Shown: positions 7,625 to 14,700 of the stretch, one piece after another
Position numbering within the stretch: position 1 is the stretch's first letter
Layout: the number at the start of each line of letters is the position of its first letter
Origin: JBFMAP01 sp964632135
Lineage (GTDB): Archaea > Micrarchaeota > Micrarchaeia > Burarchaeales > JBFMAP01
Assembly (NCBI GenBank): GCA_964632135.1
Contig: CAZWEI010000013.1
Span: forward strand, 1 to 24,353
DNA: 24,353 nucleotides
Direction of reading: 5' to 3'
Program-made: the position numbers and the translations under genes
The notes under the pieces: model-generated
Told to the model about the DNA's origin: nothing
Seen by the model: the letters and a program-made list of their open reading frames with translations, nothing else
Database searches by the model: none

Positions 7625-8287
7625 TCACTTTTTAATTTTTCCCAGGATCTTCAAAGCTTTCGTCACGCCGTGCACGAAAATGCTTGTGTTTTTTCCAACC
7701 GCGTCTGTGGCGCGCGCCTTTATCGCCTTTCTCACCGCTTCCTCGCCCCCTGCACCAGCCCTGATTTCCGTCCTCCCGTTTCCAAGCTCGAAAATGAGGT
7801 GCGCGTCGCTTCCGCCGATCTTCGCTTTCGCGTTTTTTTCCGCGAACTCTCTCGCGCGCCCGTTGTCCCTCTGGAAAACGACCCTGGCGTTGAACGTCTC
7901 GACTGCCGCGATTTCATCCACCCTTTTGCATCCCTCGAAATCAAAATGCCTTCTCAGCCTGTCAAAAGGGTGCGGGAGCGCCGCGACGCCCCCCTGCGTT
8001 TTTATCCCGTCCATCACGTCCTCGAATTTGCCGGGCTTTATCCCCTCGCTGATGAAAAACGCGAGCACCTCGCCCCTGTCAGTGAGCACCTCCTCGCCCA
8101 TTATCACGACCAAATCGGATTTCAGCTCGCGCGCGATTTTTTTCGTCTCGAGCGCGCCTGCGAATTTCGAATGGTCCGTCACCGCGAAGCCGTCGAGCCC
8201 CCTTTTCCCCGCCTCTGAGATAAGCTCGCGGGGCTTTATGGTCGAGTCCGCGGAGTGCCACGTGTGAACATGGAGATCAAGCATCAT
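7625..8287 (-). CDS. PHP-domain metal-dependent phosphoesterase
   Basis: This 220-residue protein has the full set of PHP metal-binding motifs in order: DLHVHTWHSADS at residues 3-14 (HxH), VTDHS near 36, GEEVLT near 63, ALPHPFD near 99, and GGSDAH near 156. The family hydrolyses phosphoesters using two or three metal ions and includes histidinol phosphatases and nucleotide phosphoesterases; the substrate here is unknown. Two ATG codons in tandem (8287 and 8284) begin the protein. The longer frame back to 8401 crosses the promoter and is rejected. It is the first gene of a two-gene unit with DUF362 and is divergent from the GGR-like gene. A truncated copy of its C-terminus lies at 3288-3437. 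Confidence 0.9.
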   Translation of the reverse strand: MMLDLHVHTWHSADSTIKPRELISEAGKRGLDGFAVTDHSKFAGALETKKIARELKSDLVVIMGEEVLTDRGEVLAFFISEGIKPGKFEDVMDGIKTQGGVAALPHPFDRLRRHFDFEGCKRVDEIAAVETFNARVVFQRDNGRAREFAEKNAKAKIGGSDAHLIFELGNGRTEIRAGAGGEEAVRKAIKARATDAVGKNTSIFVHGVTKALKILGKIKK

Positions 8288-8302
8288 ACTATCAAATAGT
8301 AA

Positions 8303-8323
8303 TATTACAAAAATATAAAAGCG
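8303..8323. promoter_or_regulatory. Shared AT-rich divergent promoter region
   Basis: The 67-bp gap between the PHP and GGR-like genes holds one AT-rich stretch centred on AAATATAAAAG. Read either way it contains a TATA-like box, about 26 bases from the PHP start and about 40 from the reductase start. It may serve both genes. Confidence 0.45.
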
Positions 8324-8354
8324 TGAGAGTCCAATCGAGTTGCTTGTGGTTCTC

Positions 8355-9479
8355 ATGCCAAACGAGGTCCTGATTGTCGGAGCCGGCCCGTGCGGCAGCA
8401 TTGCCGCCGGCGAGATCGCCAGGCGCGGGCACGATGCCAGCGTTTACGAGGAGCACGCGCGCATAGGGCTCCCGGCGCAGTGCTCGGGCCTGATTTCAAA
8501 AACCGGATTGGACTCCCTCAAAATAAACTACAAGCCCGCGGTAGAGAGCGAGATACACGGGGCGCTATTCCATTCGCCCGGCGGAAATACACTGCTCATC
8601 CGCGCGCGAGAAACAAAGGCATACGTGATTGACCGCGCGAAGTTCGACCTGATATGCGCTGACGAGGCGGAGCGAAACGGCGCGAAAATAATTCTCAAAA
8701 AACGAGCGAAAAAGGAGGACGCGCTTCGCGCGAAAATAGTCATCGGAGCAGACGGCGCGGCTTCCCCTGTGGCGCGCTGGTTCAATTTTCCAAAAATAAA
8801 AGAATACGTTTACTGCTACCAGACTGATTACGAAAACGCGCGCGTTGATGACCCGCGGCTCGTGAATGTCTTTCTTTCAAACAGGCTCGCGCCCGGTCTC
8901 TTCGGCTGGGTCATACCCACGGGCAGTGAAAGCGCGCGCGTCGGAATAGGGGTCCGCGCTCCTGTGCTCCTGCGCGCGCATTTTGAGAAATTCCTTTCGC
9001 TCCCGCGAATCTCGGAGATGGTTGAATCCGCAAAACCGGTCTCGCGCCTCGCGGGAATTATTCCTGTGCGCGTCAGGGAAAAAACAGCGAAAGGAAAAGT
9101 TTTGCTGGTTGGCGACGCCGCCGGCCAGGTCAAGGCGACGACCGGGGGCGGCGTCGTGTTCGGCGGGCTGTGCGCGCGCATTGCTGGAAGAATAGCCGCG
9201 GAGAGCCTGGAGGACAAAACAGGAATCCACGAGTACGAGCGCGCGTGGAGAAAAAAATACGCGCACGATTTGGGGCTTCATCTGCGAATACGAAAATTCC
9301 TGGACTCTCTCGGCGACTCGCGGCTTGAAAAGTATTTTGCGCTCGGGAAAAGGCTTCAAATAGAAAAATTTCTCGCGAGATACGGGGACATGGACCGGCC
9401 GAGCGTGCTTGAGAACGCGGTTCCTTTCGGGCGGACGCTTGCAAACATCCTCCTGGCAGCGGAAACTGAACACGGCTGA
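8355..9479 (+). CDS. Geranylgeranyl reductase family FAD-dependent oxidoreductase
   Basis: This is a 374-residue flavoprotein of the geranylgeranyl reductase family (COG0644). The N-terminal dinucleotide-binding motif is VLIVGAGPCGSIAAGEIARRG (residues 5-25), followed by the family's substrate-site signature LPAQCSGLIS. Near residue 250 comes VLLVGDAAGQVKATTGGGV, the second FAD motif. In archaea such enzymes saturate the geranylgeranyl chains of ether lipids, and relatives reduce dolichol-type polyprenols; the glycan and prenyl genes around it make either role plausible. ATG 8355 is chosen; an upstream in-frame TTG at 8340 adds only MLVVL and is unsupported. It converges on the UDP-GlcNAc 2-epimerase gene with a 6-bp gap, so there is no room for a separate terminator. 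Confidence 0.88.
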   Translation: MPNEVLIVGAGPCGSIAAGEIARRGHDASVYEEHARIGLPAQCSGLISKTGLDSLKINYKPAVESEIHGALFHSPGGNTLLIRARETKAYVIDRAKFDLICADEAERNGAKIILKKRAKKEDALRAKIVIGADGAASPVARWFNFPKIKEYVYCYQTDYENARVDDPRLVNVFLSNRLAPGLFGWVIPTGSESARVGIGVRAPVLLRAHFEKFLSLPRISEMVESAKPVSRLAGIIPVRVREKTAKGKVLLVGDAAGQVKATTGGGVVFGGLCARIAGRIAAESLEDKTGIHEYERAWRKKYAHDLGLHLRIRKFLDSLGDSRLEKYFALGKRLQIEKFLARYGDMDRPSVLENAVPFGRTLANILLAAETEHG

Positions 9480-9485
9480 TTCGAT

Positions 9486-10625
9486 TTACCGCCTTGCTAT
9501 TTTTTTCTCCCACCGCTCCATGCGGCCCTCAAACTTCTCGATAACGTCCATTATCCTTTTGCTGGCGCGCCCATCCCCGTAAGGATTTTTCGCGCGCCTC
9601 ATCCTCCTGCTCTCGCTGCTGTCCGCCAGGACTTTCCGGACCTCCCTCCTGATGTTGTCCTTCTCGCATCCCACGCACCTGTTTGCGCCTGCCTCGACGC
9701 TCTCAGGCCTGTCCGTCACGTACCTCAGCGTGAGGCAGGGTATGTGAAGGCTGCAGCATTCCTCCTGCAGCCCGCCGCTGTCCGTGAGGCACAGGTCGCT
9801 CTCGAGAAGTATGCGCAGCGCGTCGGTGTATTTCTCAAGGCATTGCACCCAGGTTATGTTGTCCGCGCGCCGGAGTTTTTTCGCATACCCGTACCGCTCG
9901 GCGGCCTCCTGCGTGCTCGGGAGGACGGAGCAGAAGAAATTCACGTCGTCCAGTTCCAGAATGGATTCGAATATCCCCTCCATCCGCTTTCTGTGAAGTG
10001 TGTTCTCCTTCCTGTGGCAGGACCAGAAAACGAGCGGTTTTTTGAAACCAAACCTGTCCAGAATTCTGCTTTTTCTTCTCGCCATTTCCGCGTGCTGGAG
10101 AGTTGCGTCGACAACCGTGTTGCCGGTGACGAATACCCTTTCCCCGGGATAGCCCTCGTTCAGCAGGTTCCCCCTGTTCCTCTCAGTCGGCGCGAAAAAA
10201 AGCGCTGAGCAGGCGTCGCTTGCGCGGGTGCATATCTGCTCGGGAAACGGCTCCCAGGAGTTCGTGCGCAGCCCGGCCTCAACGTGCCCCACCGGAGTGA
10301 GCGAGAGGGCTGCGCCGACCGAGAAGAAAAGCGCCGAAAACGTGTCCCCGTGCGTCAGAAGTATGTCCGGCTTTTCCCTTTCGCAGACTCGCTCGGTTCC
10401 TTTCAGAATGCCCGCGCCCATCTCGCACGCGGCCCCCCTCGCCTTCAAATCGTAATCCGGGCGGGGCAGCTCGAGGTCGTCAAACAGCTCCTCGTACAGA
10501 TTCGGCGAGTAATGCTGTCCGCTCCACACCACTATCGTCTCGTGTTTTCTCGCGAGGCTTTCCCTCACGAGCGGCGCCATCTTTATCGCGCATGCGCGCG
10601 TCCCAAACGCGTGTATTATCCTCAT
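9486..10625 (-). CDS. wecB: UDP-N-acetylglucosamine 2-epimerase (WecB-like)
   Basis: This 379-residue protein is a non-hydrolysing UDP-GlcNAc 2-epimerase, which would interconvert UDP-GlcNAc and UDP-ManNAc. Signatures are MRIIHAFGTRACAIKMAPLV at the start (GTRP-type motif), SGQHYS, LTHGDTFSALF, VGHVEAGLRT, FAPTERNRGNLLNEGYPGERV, VTGNTVVD, SCHRKEN and LTDSGGLQEECCSL. Several normally fixed positions differ: GTRA instead of GTRPE, and PFPEQICTRASD instead of the usual PFPEEINR. Catalytic activity or substrate may therefore be altered. ATG 10625 is preferred because GAGG lies just upstream and it starts the family's first strand; an upstream in-frame start at 10646 would add seven residues. It is divergent from the SDR gene at 10765. 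Confidence 0.85.
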   Translation of the reverse strand: MRIIHAFGTRACAIKMAPLVRESLARKHETIVVWSGQHYSPNLYEELFDDLELPRPDYDLKARGAACEMGAGILKGTERVCEREKPDILLTHGDTFSALFFSVGAALSLTPVGHVEAGLRTNSWEPFPEQICTRASDACSALFFAPTERNRGNLLNEGYPGERVFVTGNTVVDATLQHAEMARRKSRILDRFGFKKPLVFWSCHRKENTLHRKRMEGIFESILELDDVNFFCSVLPSTQEAAERYGYAKKLRRADNITWVQCLEKYTDALRILLESDLCLTDSGGLQEECCSLHIPCLTLRYVTDRPESVEAGANRCVGCEKDNIRREVRKVLADSSESRRMRRAKNPYGDGRASKRIMDVIEKFEGRMERWEKKIARR

Positions 10626-10668
10626 CTTCTGCCTCGCAACGAACAATCAGAAGTCGAATAACCTCCTG

Positions 10669-10687
10669 TTTTAAACCTTAAAAAGTT
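10669..10687 (-). promoter_or_regulatory. Candidate TATA box of the 2-epimerase gene
   Basis: On the minus strand CTTTTTAAGG followed by TTTAAAAC lies about 45-60 bases before the ATG at 10625. It is the only AT-rich stretch on that side of the divergent gap. Confidence 0.35.
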
Positions 10688-10725
10688 TTCTTTCGTTCGG
10701 TGCCGACCCGTACCCCTTGCATATG

Positions 10726-10736
10726 TTTATTAATTT
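10726..10736 (+). promoter_or_regulatory. Candidate TATA box of the SDR epimerase gene
   Basis: TTTATTAATTT lies about 35 bases before ATG 10765, consistent with transcription starting around 10755 and a very short leader. Confidence 0.45.
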
Positions 10737-10764
10737 TCAATAATCCAGAATAAACGGTGTTCAC

Positions 10765-11748
10765 ATGTCTTTTTTTGAAGGCAAGCGCATCCTCGTAACC
10801 GGCGGCTCCGGCATGATAGGCTCCCAGCTGTTGATGCTGCTGCTGGAGGGTGGCGCGACCGCGAGGACAGTGCTCCACTCCCGCTCCCTTCCGGAAATCA
10901 TCCCGGCGCGCAGGGTTGAGACTTTGAAAGGCGACCTGACTACGGACGCCGGCTGCTCAAGGGCGGTCAAGGACGTCGATTTTGTCTTCCACGTGGCCGC
11001 GTTTGTCGGCGGGATAGGCAGGAACGCAGCGCGCCCCTCGGCGATGTTCACCCCGAACATGCTCATGAACACGAACATGCTCGAAGCGGCTCGAAAAGCC
11101 GGCGCGGACAGATACCTTTTCACCAGCTCAGCGTGCGTGTATCCTGGCGAGTGCAGGCTCCCCATAGCCGAAACGGAAACTTTCAACGGCCCGCCGGAGC
11201 CCACGAACGCCCCGTACGGATGGGTCAAGCGCATGGGCGAGCTGCAGGCCCAGCTGTACGCGAAGGACTACGGGATGAAGGTCGCGGTAGTAAGGCCGTT
11301 CAATGCCTACGGGCCTTACGACAACTTCGACCCCGAGACGTCCCACGTCATTCCCGCGCTGATACGAAAGGCGGTTGAAAGGCAGGACCCGTTCATGGTC
11401 TGGGGCGACGGCACGCCCTCCCGCGACTTCGTTTATTCGCGCGACATAGCGCGCGGGATGATGCTCGCGATGGAGAAATACGCAGTGGCGGACCCGGTGA
11501 ACATCTGCACCGGCGTGGAGACGAAAATAAGCGAGCTCGTTTCCCTCATCCCAAAATTATGCGGACATGCGCCTTCCAGGATTGAATACGAGAGGAGGAG
11601 CCTGAAGGGCCAGCAGAGGAGGGTGGGGGACACGGCGAAGGCCAGGGAAAAGCTGGGTTTTGTCGCGGAGGTCGGCCTGGGGGACGGCCTCGCCCGCGCC
11701 ATCGAATTCTACAAGACGCACATGCCCGCGGGAAAAAAGGAGGCGTGA
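10765..11748 (+). CDS. NAD(P)-dependent sugar epimerase/reductase, GDP-L-fucose-synthase-like SDR
   Basis: This 327-residue extended short-chain dehydrogenase has the NAD(P)-binding ILVTGGSGMIGSQLL at residues 9-23, a catalytic-serine region TSSACVYPGE, and the Y-x-x-x-K pair in YGWVKRMGE. NAYGPYDNFDPETSHVIPAL is close to the diagnostic stretch of GDP-L-fucose synthase (WcaG), as is the FVGGIGRN loop. The family epimerises and reduces GDP-4-keto-6-deoxymannose. A GDP-mannose-dehydratase-like gene lies about 2 kb away, so a GDP-6-deoxyhexose pathway is plausible. Its stop is one base before the start of the downstream methyltransferase and GGAGG (11739-11743) inside its last codons serves that gene, so the two are co-transcribed. 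Other NDP-sugar epimerases are possible. Confidence 0.82.
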   Translation: MSFFEGKRILVTGGSGMIGSQLLMLLLEGGATARTVLHSRSLPEIIPARRVETLKGDLTTDAGCSRAVKDVDFVFHVAAFVGGIGRNAARPSAMFTPNMLMNTNMLEAARKAGADRYLFTSSACVYPGECRLPIAETETFNGPPEPTNAPYGWVKRMGELQAQLYAKDYGMKVAVVRPFNAYGPYDNFDPETSHVIPALIRKAVERQDPFMVWGDGTPSRDFVYSRDIARGMMLAMEKYAVADPVNICTGVETKISELVSLIPKLCGHAPSRIEYERRSLKGQQRRVGDTAKAREKLGFVAEVGLGDGLARAIEFYKTHMPAGKKEA

Positions 11749-11749
11749 A

Positions 11750-12436
11750 ATGTCTTCAAAAAAGATAGTCGCCCATTTTGATGCGATAGCCCGCGACTAC
11801 GACAGATACAAGAAAATGAACTGGTATTACCACTCTTCAATAAAAAACATGCTGCGCGAGTTCATGGGCGACCTGAGCGGAAAGAGCGTTCTTGAGATAG
11901 GCTGCGGGACAGGCGATATACTCCGCCATCTCAATCCGGGAGTCGGCGTCGGGATAGACGCCAGCAAGAACATGGTCGAGCTCGCCCGCGCGAAGCACGG
12001 GAGCAGGCGCATACGCTTTATGGCGATGGATGCCGAGGCGCTTGCCATAAACCGAAAGTTCGATTTCGTGGTCATGGTCGACGTGCTCGAGCATCTCGAG
12101 AGCGTTCCAGCGGCCCTCTCCGGAATAAGACGCGTGTCCGGAAAGAATACGCGCGTCGTGATCACCTCCGCGAATCCCCTCTGGACGCCGGCTCTCCGCG
12201 CTGCCGAGGCCATCGGCCTGAAAATGCCCGAAGGTCCGCACAGGTGGATTACGCTGGACGAACTCTCGCGAATTTCCGACGAAAGCGGTTTTGAAATGAA
12301 GGAAAACGGATACCGTCTGATCATCCCCGTCCACGTGCCCGTCGTCGCGCATTTCGTGAACCGCGTTTTCTGCAAAATCCCGATAATCCGCGCGCTTGGC
12401 CTTGTGCAGTACGCGATACTTGTTGCAAAAAATTAG
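11750..12436 (+). CDS. Class I SAM-dependent methyltransferase
   Basis: This 228-residue protein is a small SAM-dependent methyltransferase of the UbiE/COQ5 or type-11 style. Motif I is VLEIGCGTGDIL near residues 46-57, then VGIDASKNMVELARAK (motif II region), and FDFVVMVDVLEHLESVPAAL (motif IV region). The N-terminus FDAIARDYDRYKKMNWYYH is typical of methyltransferases acting on sugars or lipid head groups. The C-terminal third is hydrophobic around residues 190-225 (VHVPVVAHFVNRVF and then IIRALGLVQYAILVAK), suggesting membrane association and a lipid-linked substrate. ATG 11750 follows GGAGG at 11739-11743; longer upstream frames overlap the SDR gene. Its end overlaps the convergent GT2 gene by 4 bases. 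The substrate is not known. Confidence 0.87.
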   Translation: MSSKKIVAHFDAIARDYDRYKKMNWYYHSSIKNMLREFMGDLSGKSVLEIGCGTGDILRHLNPGVGVGIDASKNMVELARAKHGSRRIRFMAMDAEALAINRKFDFVVMVDVLEHLESVPAALSGIRRVSGKNTRVVITSANPLWTPALRAAEAIGLKMPEGPHRWITLDELSRISDESGFEMKENGYRLIIPVHVPVVAHFVNRVFCKIPIIRALGLVQYAILVAKN

Positions 12437-13137
12437 CGGCGCTCGTTTTCCAAAAATTTCTTGCCGAGCAGCAATTCGCGCAGGAAGAATTTTGCGAAAC
12501 GAACCCCCATGACCAGCGTGAGCGCCTTCCTCTTCCCCCCTATGCGCGCGCCCTCTATCGTCGGTATCTCCGCGATTCTATAGCCCAGTTTAGCGCTTCT
12601 TATTGTCATCTGAAACTCGATCTCGTGCCCTGTCGCGTCCTGGTTTAGTCTTTCCAGGCTTTCCTTCCTGACCGCGCGGAACCCGTTCACCGCGTCTGTG
12701 ACGCGCGCCCCCCAAAAAAGGTCCACGAGCAGAGTGAAAAAATTGTTTCCTAGATGCCTCACCAGCGCGGGGTCGTCGCTGTCATCGCTTCTCGCGCCTT
12801 TCATGAAACGGGATGCTATCACGAGGTCATAGCCCCCCCTTATTTTTCCCAGGAGTTTCGGAATGTCCGCGGGGTTTTCGTTCCCGTCCGGGCTGAAGAA
12901 CACGATGTACTTGCCGCGCGCGTGCCCGGCAGCCTCGACAAACGCGCGCCCCCGGCCCGGGATTTTCTGGATTACCGTCCTTATCCCTCTTTTCTTGAAG
13001 AACTCGATCGTGCCGTCCACCGAGCCGGCGTCGACCGCGATCACCTCGTCCACGCTATCGAGAGGAATCTTTTCAAACATGCTCCTGAGCGCGTCAATCT
13101 CATTCCAGGTGAGAATAACGAGAGTCGACTCCACCAT
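12433..13137 (-). CDS. Family 2 glycosyltransferase (dolichyl-phosphate sugar synthase-like)
   Basis: This 234-residue GT-A glycosyltransferase lacks C-terminal multi-pass membrane segments. It begins ESTLVILTWNEIDALRSM (nucleotide-binding N-terminus), has VIAVDAGSVDGTIEFF, and YIVFFSPDGNENPADIPKL in the place of the usual DxD metal-binding loop, where SPDGN departs from the canonical DADL/DGDQ form. LVIASRFMKGARSDDSDD and DAVNGFRAVRKESLERL follow the pattern of dolichyl-phosphate mannose/glucose synthases (DPM1/AglJ type). It would transfer a sugar from a nucleotide donor to a polyprenyl phosphate on the cytoplasmic face. ATG 13137 is preferred over the GTG at 13146, which lies in the terminal inverted repeat of the element at 13144-13355. 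Confidence 0.85.
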   Translation of the reverse strand: MVESTLVILTWNEIDALRSMFEKIPLDSVDEVIAVDAGSVDGTIEFFKKRGIRTVIQKIPGRGRAFVEAAGHARGKYIVFFSPDGNENPADIPKLLGKIRGGYDLVIASRFMKGARSDDSDDPALVRHLGNNFFTLLVDLFWGARVTDAVNGFRAVRKESLERLNQDATGHEIEFQMTIRSAKLGYRIAEIPTIEGARIGGKRKALTLVMGVRFAKFFLRELLLGKKFLENERR

Positions 13138-13143
13138 TTTTAC

Positions 13144-13355
13144 CACATACCCACGCCCGAAGCCTCCGCCTTTAGGCGGAGGTAAAGGCGATCGGTTTTC
13201 TTCCTATATGCAAATCACAAGCCCAAGCCTTCCCTATTTGCCTCCCAATTTTTGCCTTCGGCAAAAATGGGCGCATTTTCGCTTCGCGAAAATCGCGTCG
13301 GCAAATGGGACACATTTGCACCCAAGGCGCAAATCGTGTTAGGCGTGGGTATGTG
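13144..13355. repeat. 212-bp palindromic element with perfect 14-bp terminal inverted repeats
   Basis: CACATACCCACGCC at 13144-13157 is exactly complementary to GGCGTGGGTATGTG at 13342-13355. Almost everything between can form hairpins: CCTCCGCC/GGCGGAGG (13163-13182, TTTA loop), GCAAAT/ATTTGC (13210-13241), the CCCAATTTTTGCC/GGCAAAAATGGG hairpin (13244-13271), ATTTTCGC/GCGAAAAT (13275-13293), and GCAAATG/CATTTGC (13301-13319). No reading frame is credible. It lies directly before the GT2 start and fills most of the 296-bp gap to the upstream gene. It could be a MITE-like mobile element or a structured leader RNA. Part of it recurs in the tRNA intron. Confidence 0.65.
13243..13338 (+). repeat. 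Hairpin repeat family, locus 1 (one lead hairpin plus two tandem units)
   Basis: A lead hairpin (13244-13271) is followed by two units with the frame AAATGGG..CATTT - variable core - AAATCGYGT. The first unit is at about 13265-13298 with core TCGC-TTC-GCGA; the second is at about 13303-13338 with core GCACC-CAA-GGCGC. The same lead hairpin plus one unit occurs at 21069-21126, where the core is GCGTT-TA-AACGC. Conserved flanks with cores that differ but remain self-complementary indicate a conserved fold. Confidence 0.7.
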
Positions 13356-13411
13356 ACACTTCCGCGTAGCACTCATTTGCAATTCTGCCTGCCAACTGCG
13401 ACAATCGCCCG

Positions 13412-13419
13412 TATATAAA
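13412..13419 (-). promoter_or_regulatory. TATA box reading toward the palindromic element and GT2 gene
   Basis: TTTATATA on the minus strand would start transcription near 13389, just before the 212-bp element, giving either a ~250-base leader for the GT2 gene or an independent RNA. The sequence is also TATATAAA on the plus strand, so direction is not certain. Confidence 0.4.
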
Positions 13420-13433
13420 CAGACGCCAGCCAA

Positions 13434-14504
13434 CTACCTGCCCCAGTCAACCCTGCCGATCCATTTCGCCTCGTTTTCAGCATACCATTTTATGGTCCTC
13501 CTTATCCCGTCCTCCCACGAGACAAGCGGCTCCCAGCCGGTCGCCTCCTTGAGTTTCGAATATCCCACCTTGAGCCTTACCACGTCGCTGTCACCGGGCC
13601 TGTACCTCTCTCTCACTGATGCGACCTCACGCCTCTTCCAGTACCCCTCCTCCTCGCCTATCCGAAGTATGAGCGAGGTCCAGTCGCGTATGCTTATGTT
13701 CCTGCCGTATCCGTAGCAATAAACCTCCCCGGCATTTCCTTTCAATACCACGTGCATGTGGCCCCGCACCCCGTCCTCAATGTAACAGAAATCGCGCATC
13801 GCTTCAAGGTTCCCGAGTCTCACCGTGTCATTCCTGAGCGCCTGCGTTATAACCGTTCCCGTGACATACCTGGGGTTTTGGCGCGGGCCGTAGTTGTTGA
13901 ACATCCTGGTGACAACGGTCGGGACCCTGTACGCGTCGTAATAATTCATGGTCAAAAAATCAGCCGCGACCTTCGAGGTCGCGTAAATGCTCTTGGGGTT
14001 TATGGGAGAGCGTTCGTGAAGTATCAACTCGCCGTTCTCGTCATAGTCGTGCTGGTGCTTGTTATGCTCGTTCTCGTTTCCGTACTCCTCGGACGTTCCG
14101 GCGGTATCAAATCTATACACGTCAACGCCAAGATCCACTATCGCCTGCAGCAGGTTCATCGTTCCCATGACATTCACGAGCATCGTTTCATACGGCCTCT
14201 GCCACGATTCGCCTACATGGGCCTGGGCCCCCAGATGGAACACTATGGGCTTGGGCTCCAGGTCCTTCAGAAGCGCAACCGCGCCACGAACTGAGAGAGG
14301 GTCGGTAAGGTCGCCGCGGTGTATCCTAATTTTTTTAACAAGGTGCGATATGTTCGTAAGCTGGCCGCTTGAGCTTGCCCTCACGAACGCGATGACGCTC
14401 GCGCCATATTCGACAAGTTTTTCAGTTAGATGAGAGCCTAAAAAGCCATCCGCGCCGGTCACCATTACCGTGCGGCCCCTGAACCCCTTCTCCAAATCCA
14501 GCAT
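13434..14504 (-). CDS. GDP-mannose 4,6-dehydratase-like NAD-dependent sugar dehydratase
   Basis: This 356-residue extended SDR has the NAD-binding VMVTGADGFLGSHL at residues 14-27, a catalytic region TAGTSEEYGNENEHN, the Y-x-x-x-K pair in YATSKVAADFL, and TRMFNNYGPRQNPRYVTGTV, a stretch characteristic of GDP-mannose and related NDP-hexose 4,6-dehydratases. MRDFCYIEDGVRGHMHV is the usual substrate-domain signature, and the C-terminus WEPLVSWEDGIRRTIKWYAEN completes the fold. It would make a 4-keto-6-deoxy sugar nucleotide; with the fucose-synthase-like SDR at 10765 this suggests GDP-6-deoxyhexose synthesis, but UDP- or CDP-sugar specificity cannot be excluded. It starts at ATG 14504, divergent from the prenyltransferase gene. 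A histidine-rich insert NEHNKHQHDYDENGE separates the Thr/Ser and Tyr motifs. Confidence 0.83.
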   Translation of the reverse strand: MLDLEKGFRGRTVMVTGADGFLGSHLTEKLVEYGASVIAFVRASSSGQLTNISHLVKKIRIHRGDLTDPLSVRGAVALLKDLEPKPIVFHLGAQAHVGESWQRPYETMLVNVMGTMNLLQAIVDLGVDVYRFDTAGTSEEYGNENEHNKHQHDYDENGELILHERSPINPKSIYATSKVAADFLTMNYYDAYRVPTVVTRMFNNYGPRQNPRYVTGTVITQALRNDTVRLGNLEAMRDFCYIEDGVRGHMHVVLKGNAGEVYCYGYGRNISIRDWTSLILRIGEEEGYWKRREVASVRERYRPGDSDVVRLKVGYSKLKEATGWEPLVSWEDGIRRTIKWYAENEAKWIGRVDWGR

Positions 14505-14540
14505 ATGACCACGAACCAGATTTCAAACAATTCTATAGGC

Positions 14541-14551
14541 TAAATAATAAA
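14541..14551 (-). promoter_or_regulatory. Candidate TATA box of the dehydratase gene
   Basis: TTTTATTATTT on the minus strand lies about 40 bases before ATG 14504 and is the only AT-rich stretch near that start. Confidence 0.4.
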
Positions 14552-14619
14552 AGCTTGTCTAAAAGCCGTGTTTTGCTTTACGCGATTCCAACCCAATTGT
14601 CGCTTGGCGCTCGGAGCAA

Positions 14620-14635
14620 ATATTTTTAATATATT
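14620..14635 (+). promoter_or_regulatory. TATA box of the uppS-DUF192-ATPase-T2SSF operon
   Basis: A TATTTTTAATATATT-like run gives a strong TATA element. Transcription would start near 14655, so the tandem repeat at 14637-14658 lies exactly between TATA and start site. Confidence 0.5.
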
Positions 14636-14636
14636 C

Positions 14637-14658
14637 ACTAGAATATAACTAGAATATA
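14637..14658 (+). promoter_or_regulatory. Perfect tandem 11-bp repeat, candidate operator
   Basis: ACTAGAATATA occurs twice head to tail with no spacer, directly after the TATA element and before the first gene of the operon. Binding here would block polymerase recruitment or escape, so a repressor site is a reasonable guess. The spacing equals about one helical turn. Confidence 0.45.
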
Positions 14659-14700
14659 GTATCGGCTAACACCTCAGCTGCTATAACGGGGATGAATTTA

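Noticed and set aside
8288..8401. Upstream extension of the PHP frame
   Set aside because: It crosses the AT-rich divergent promoter and overlaps the first codons of the reductase; the protein proper starts MMLDLHVH.
13144..13355. CRISPR array
   Set aside because: The units are tandem palindromes with variable cores, too few and without equal-length spacers; no cas genes are present.
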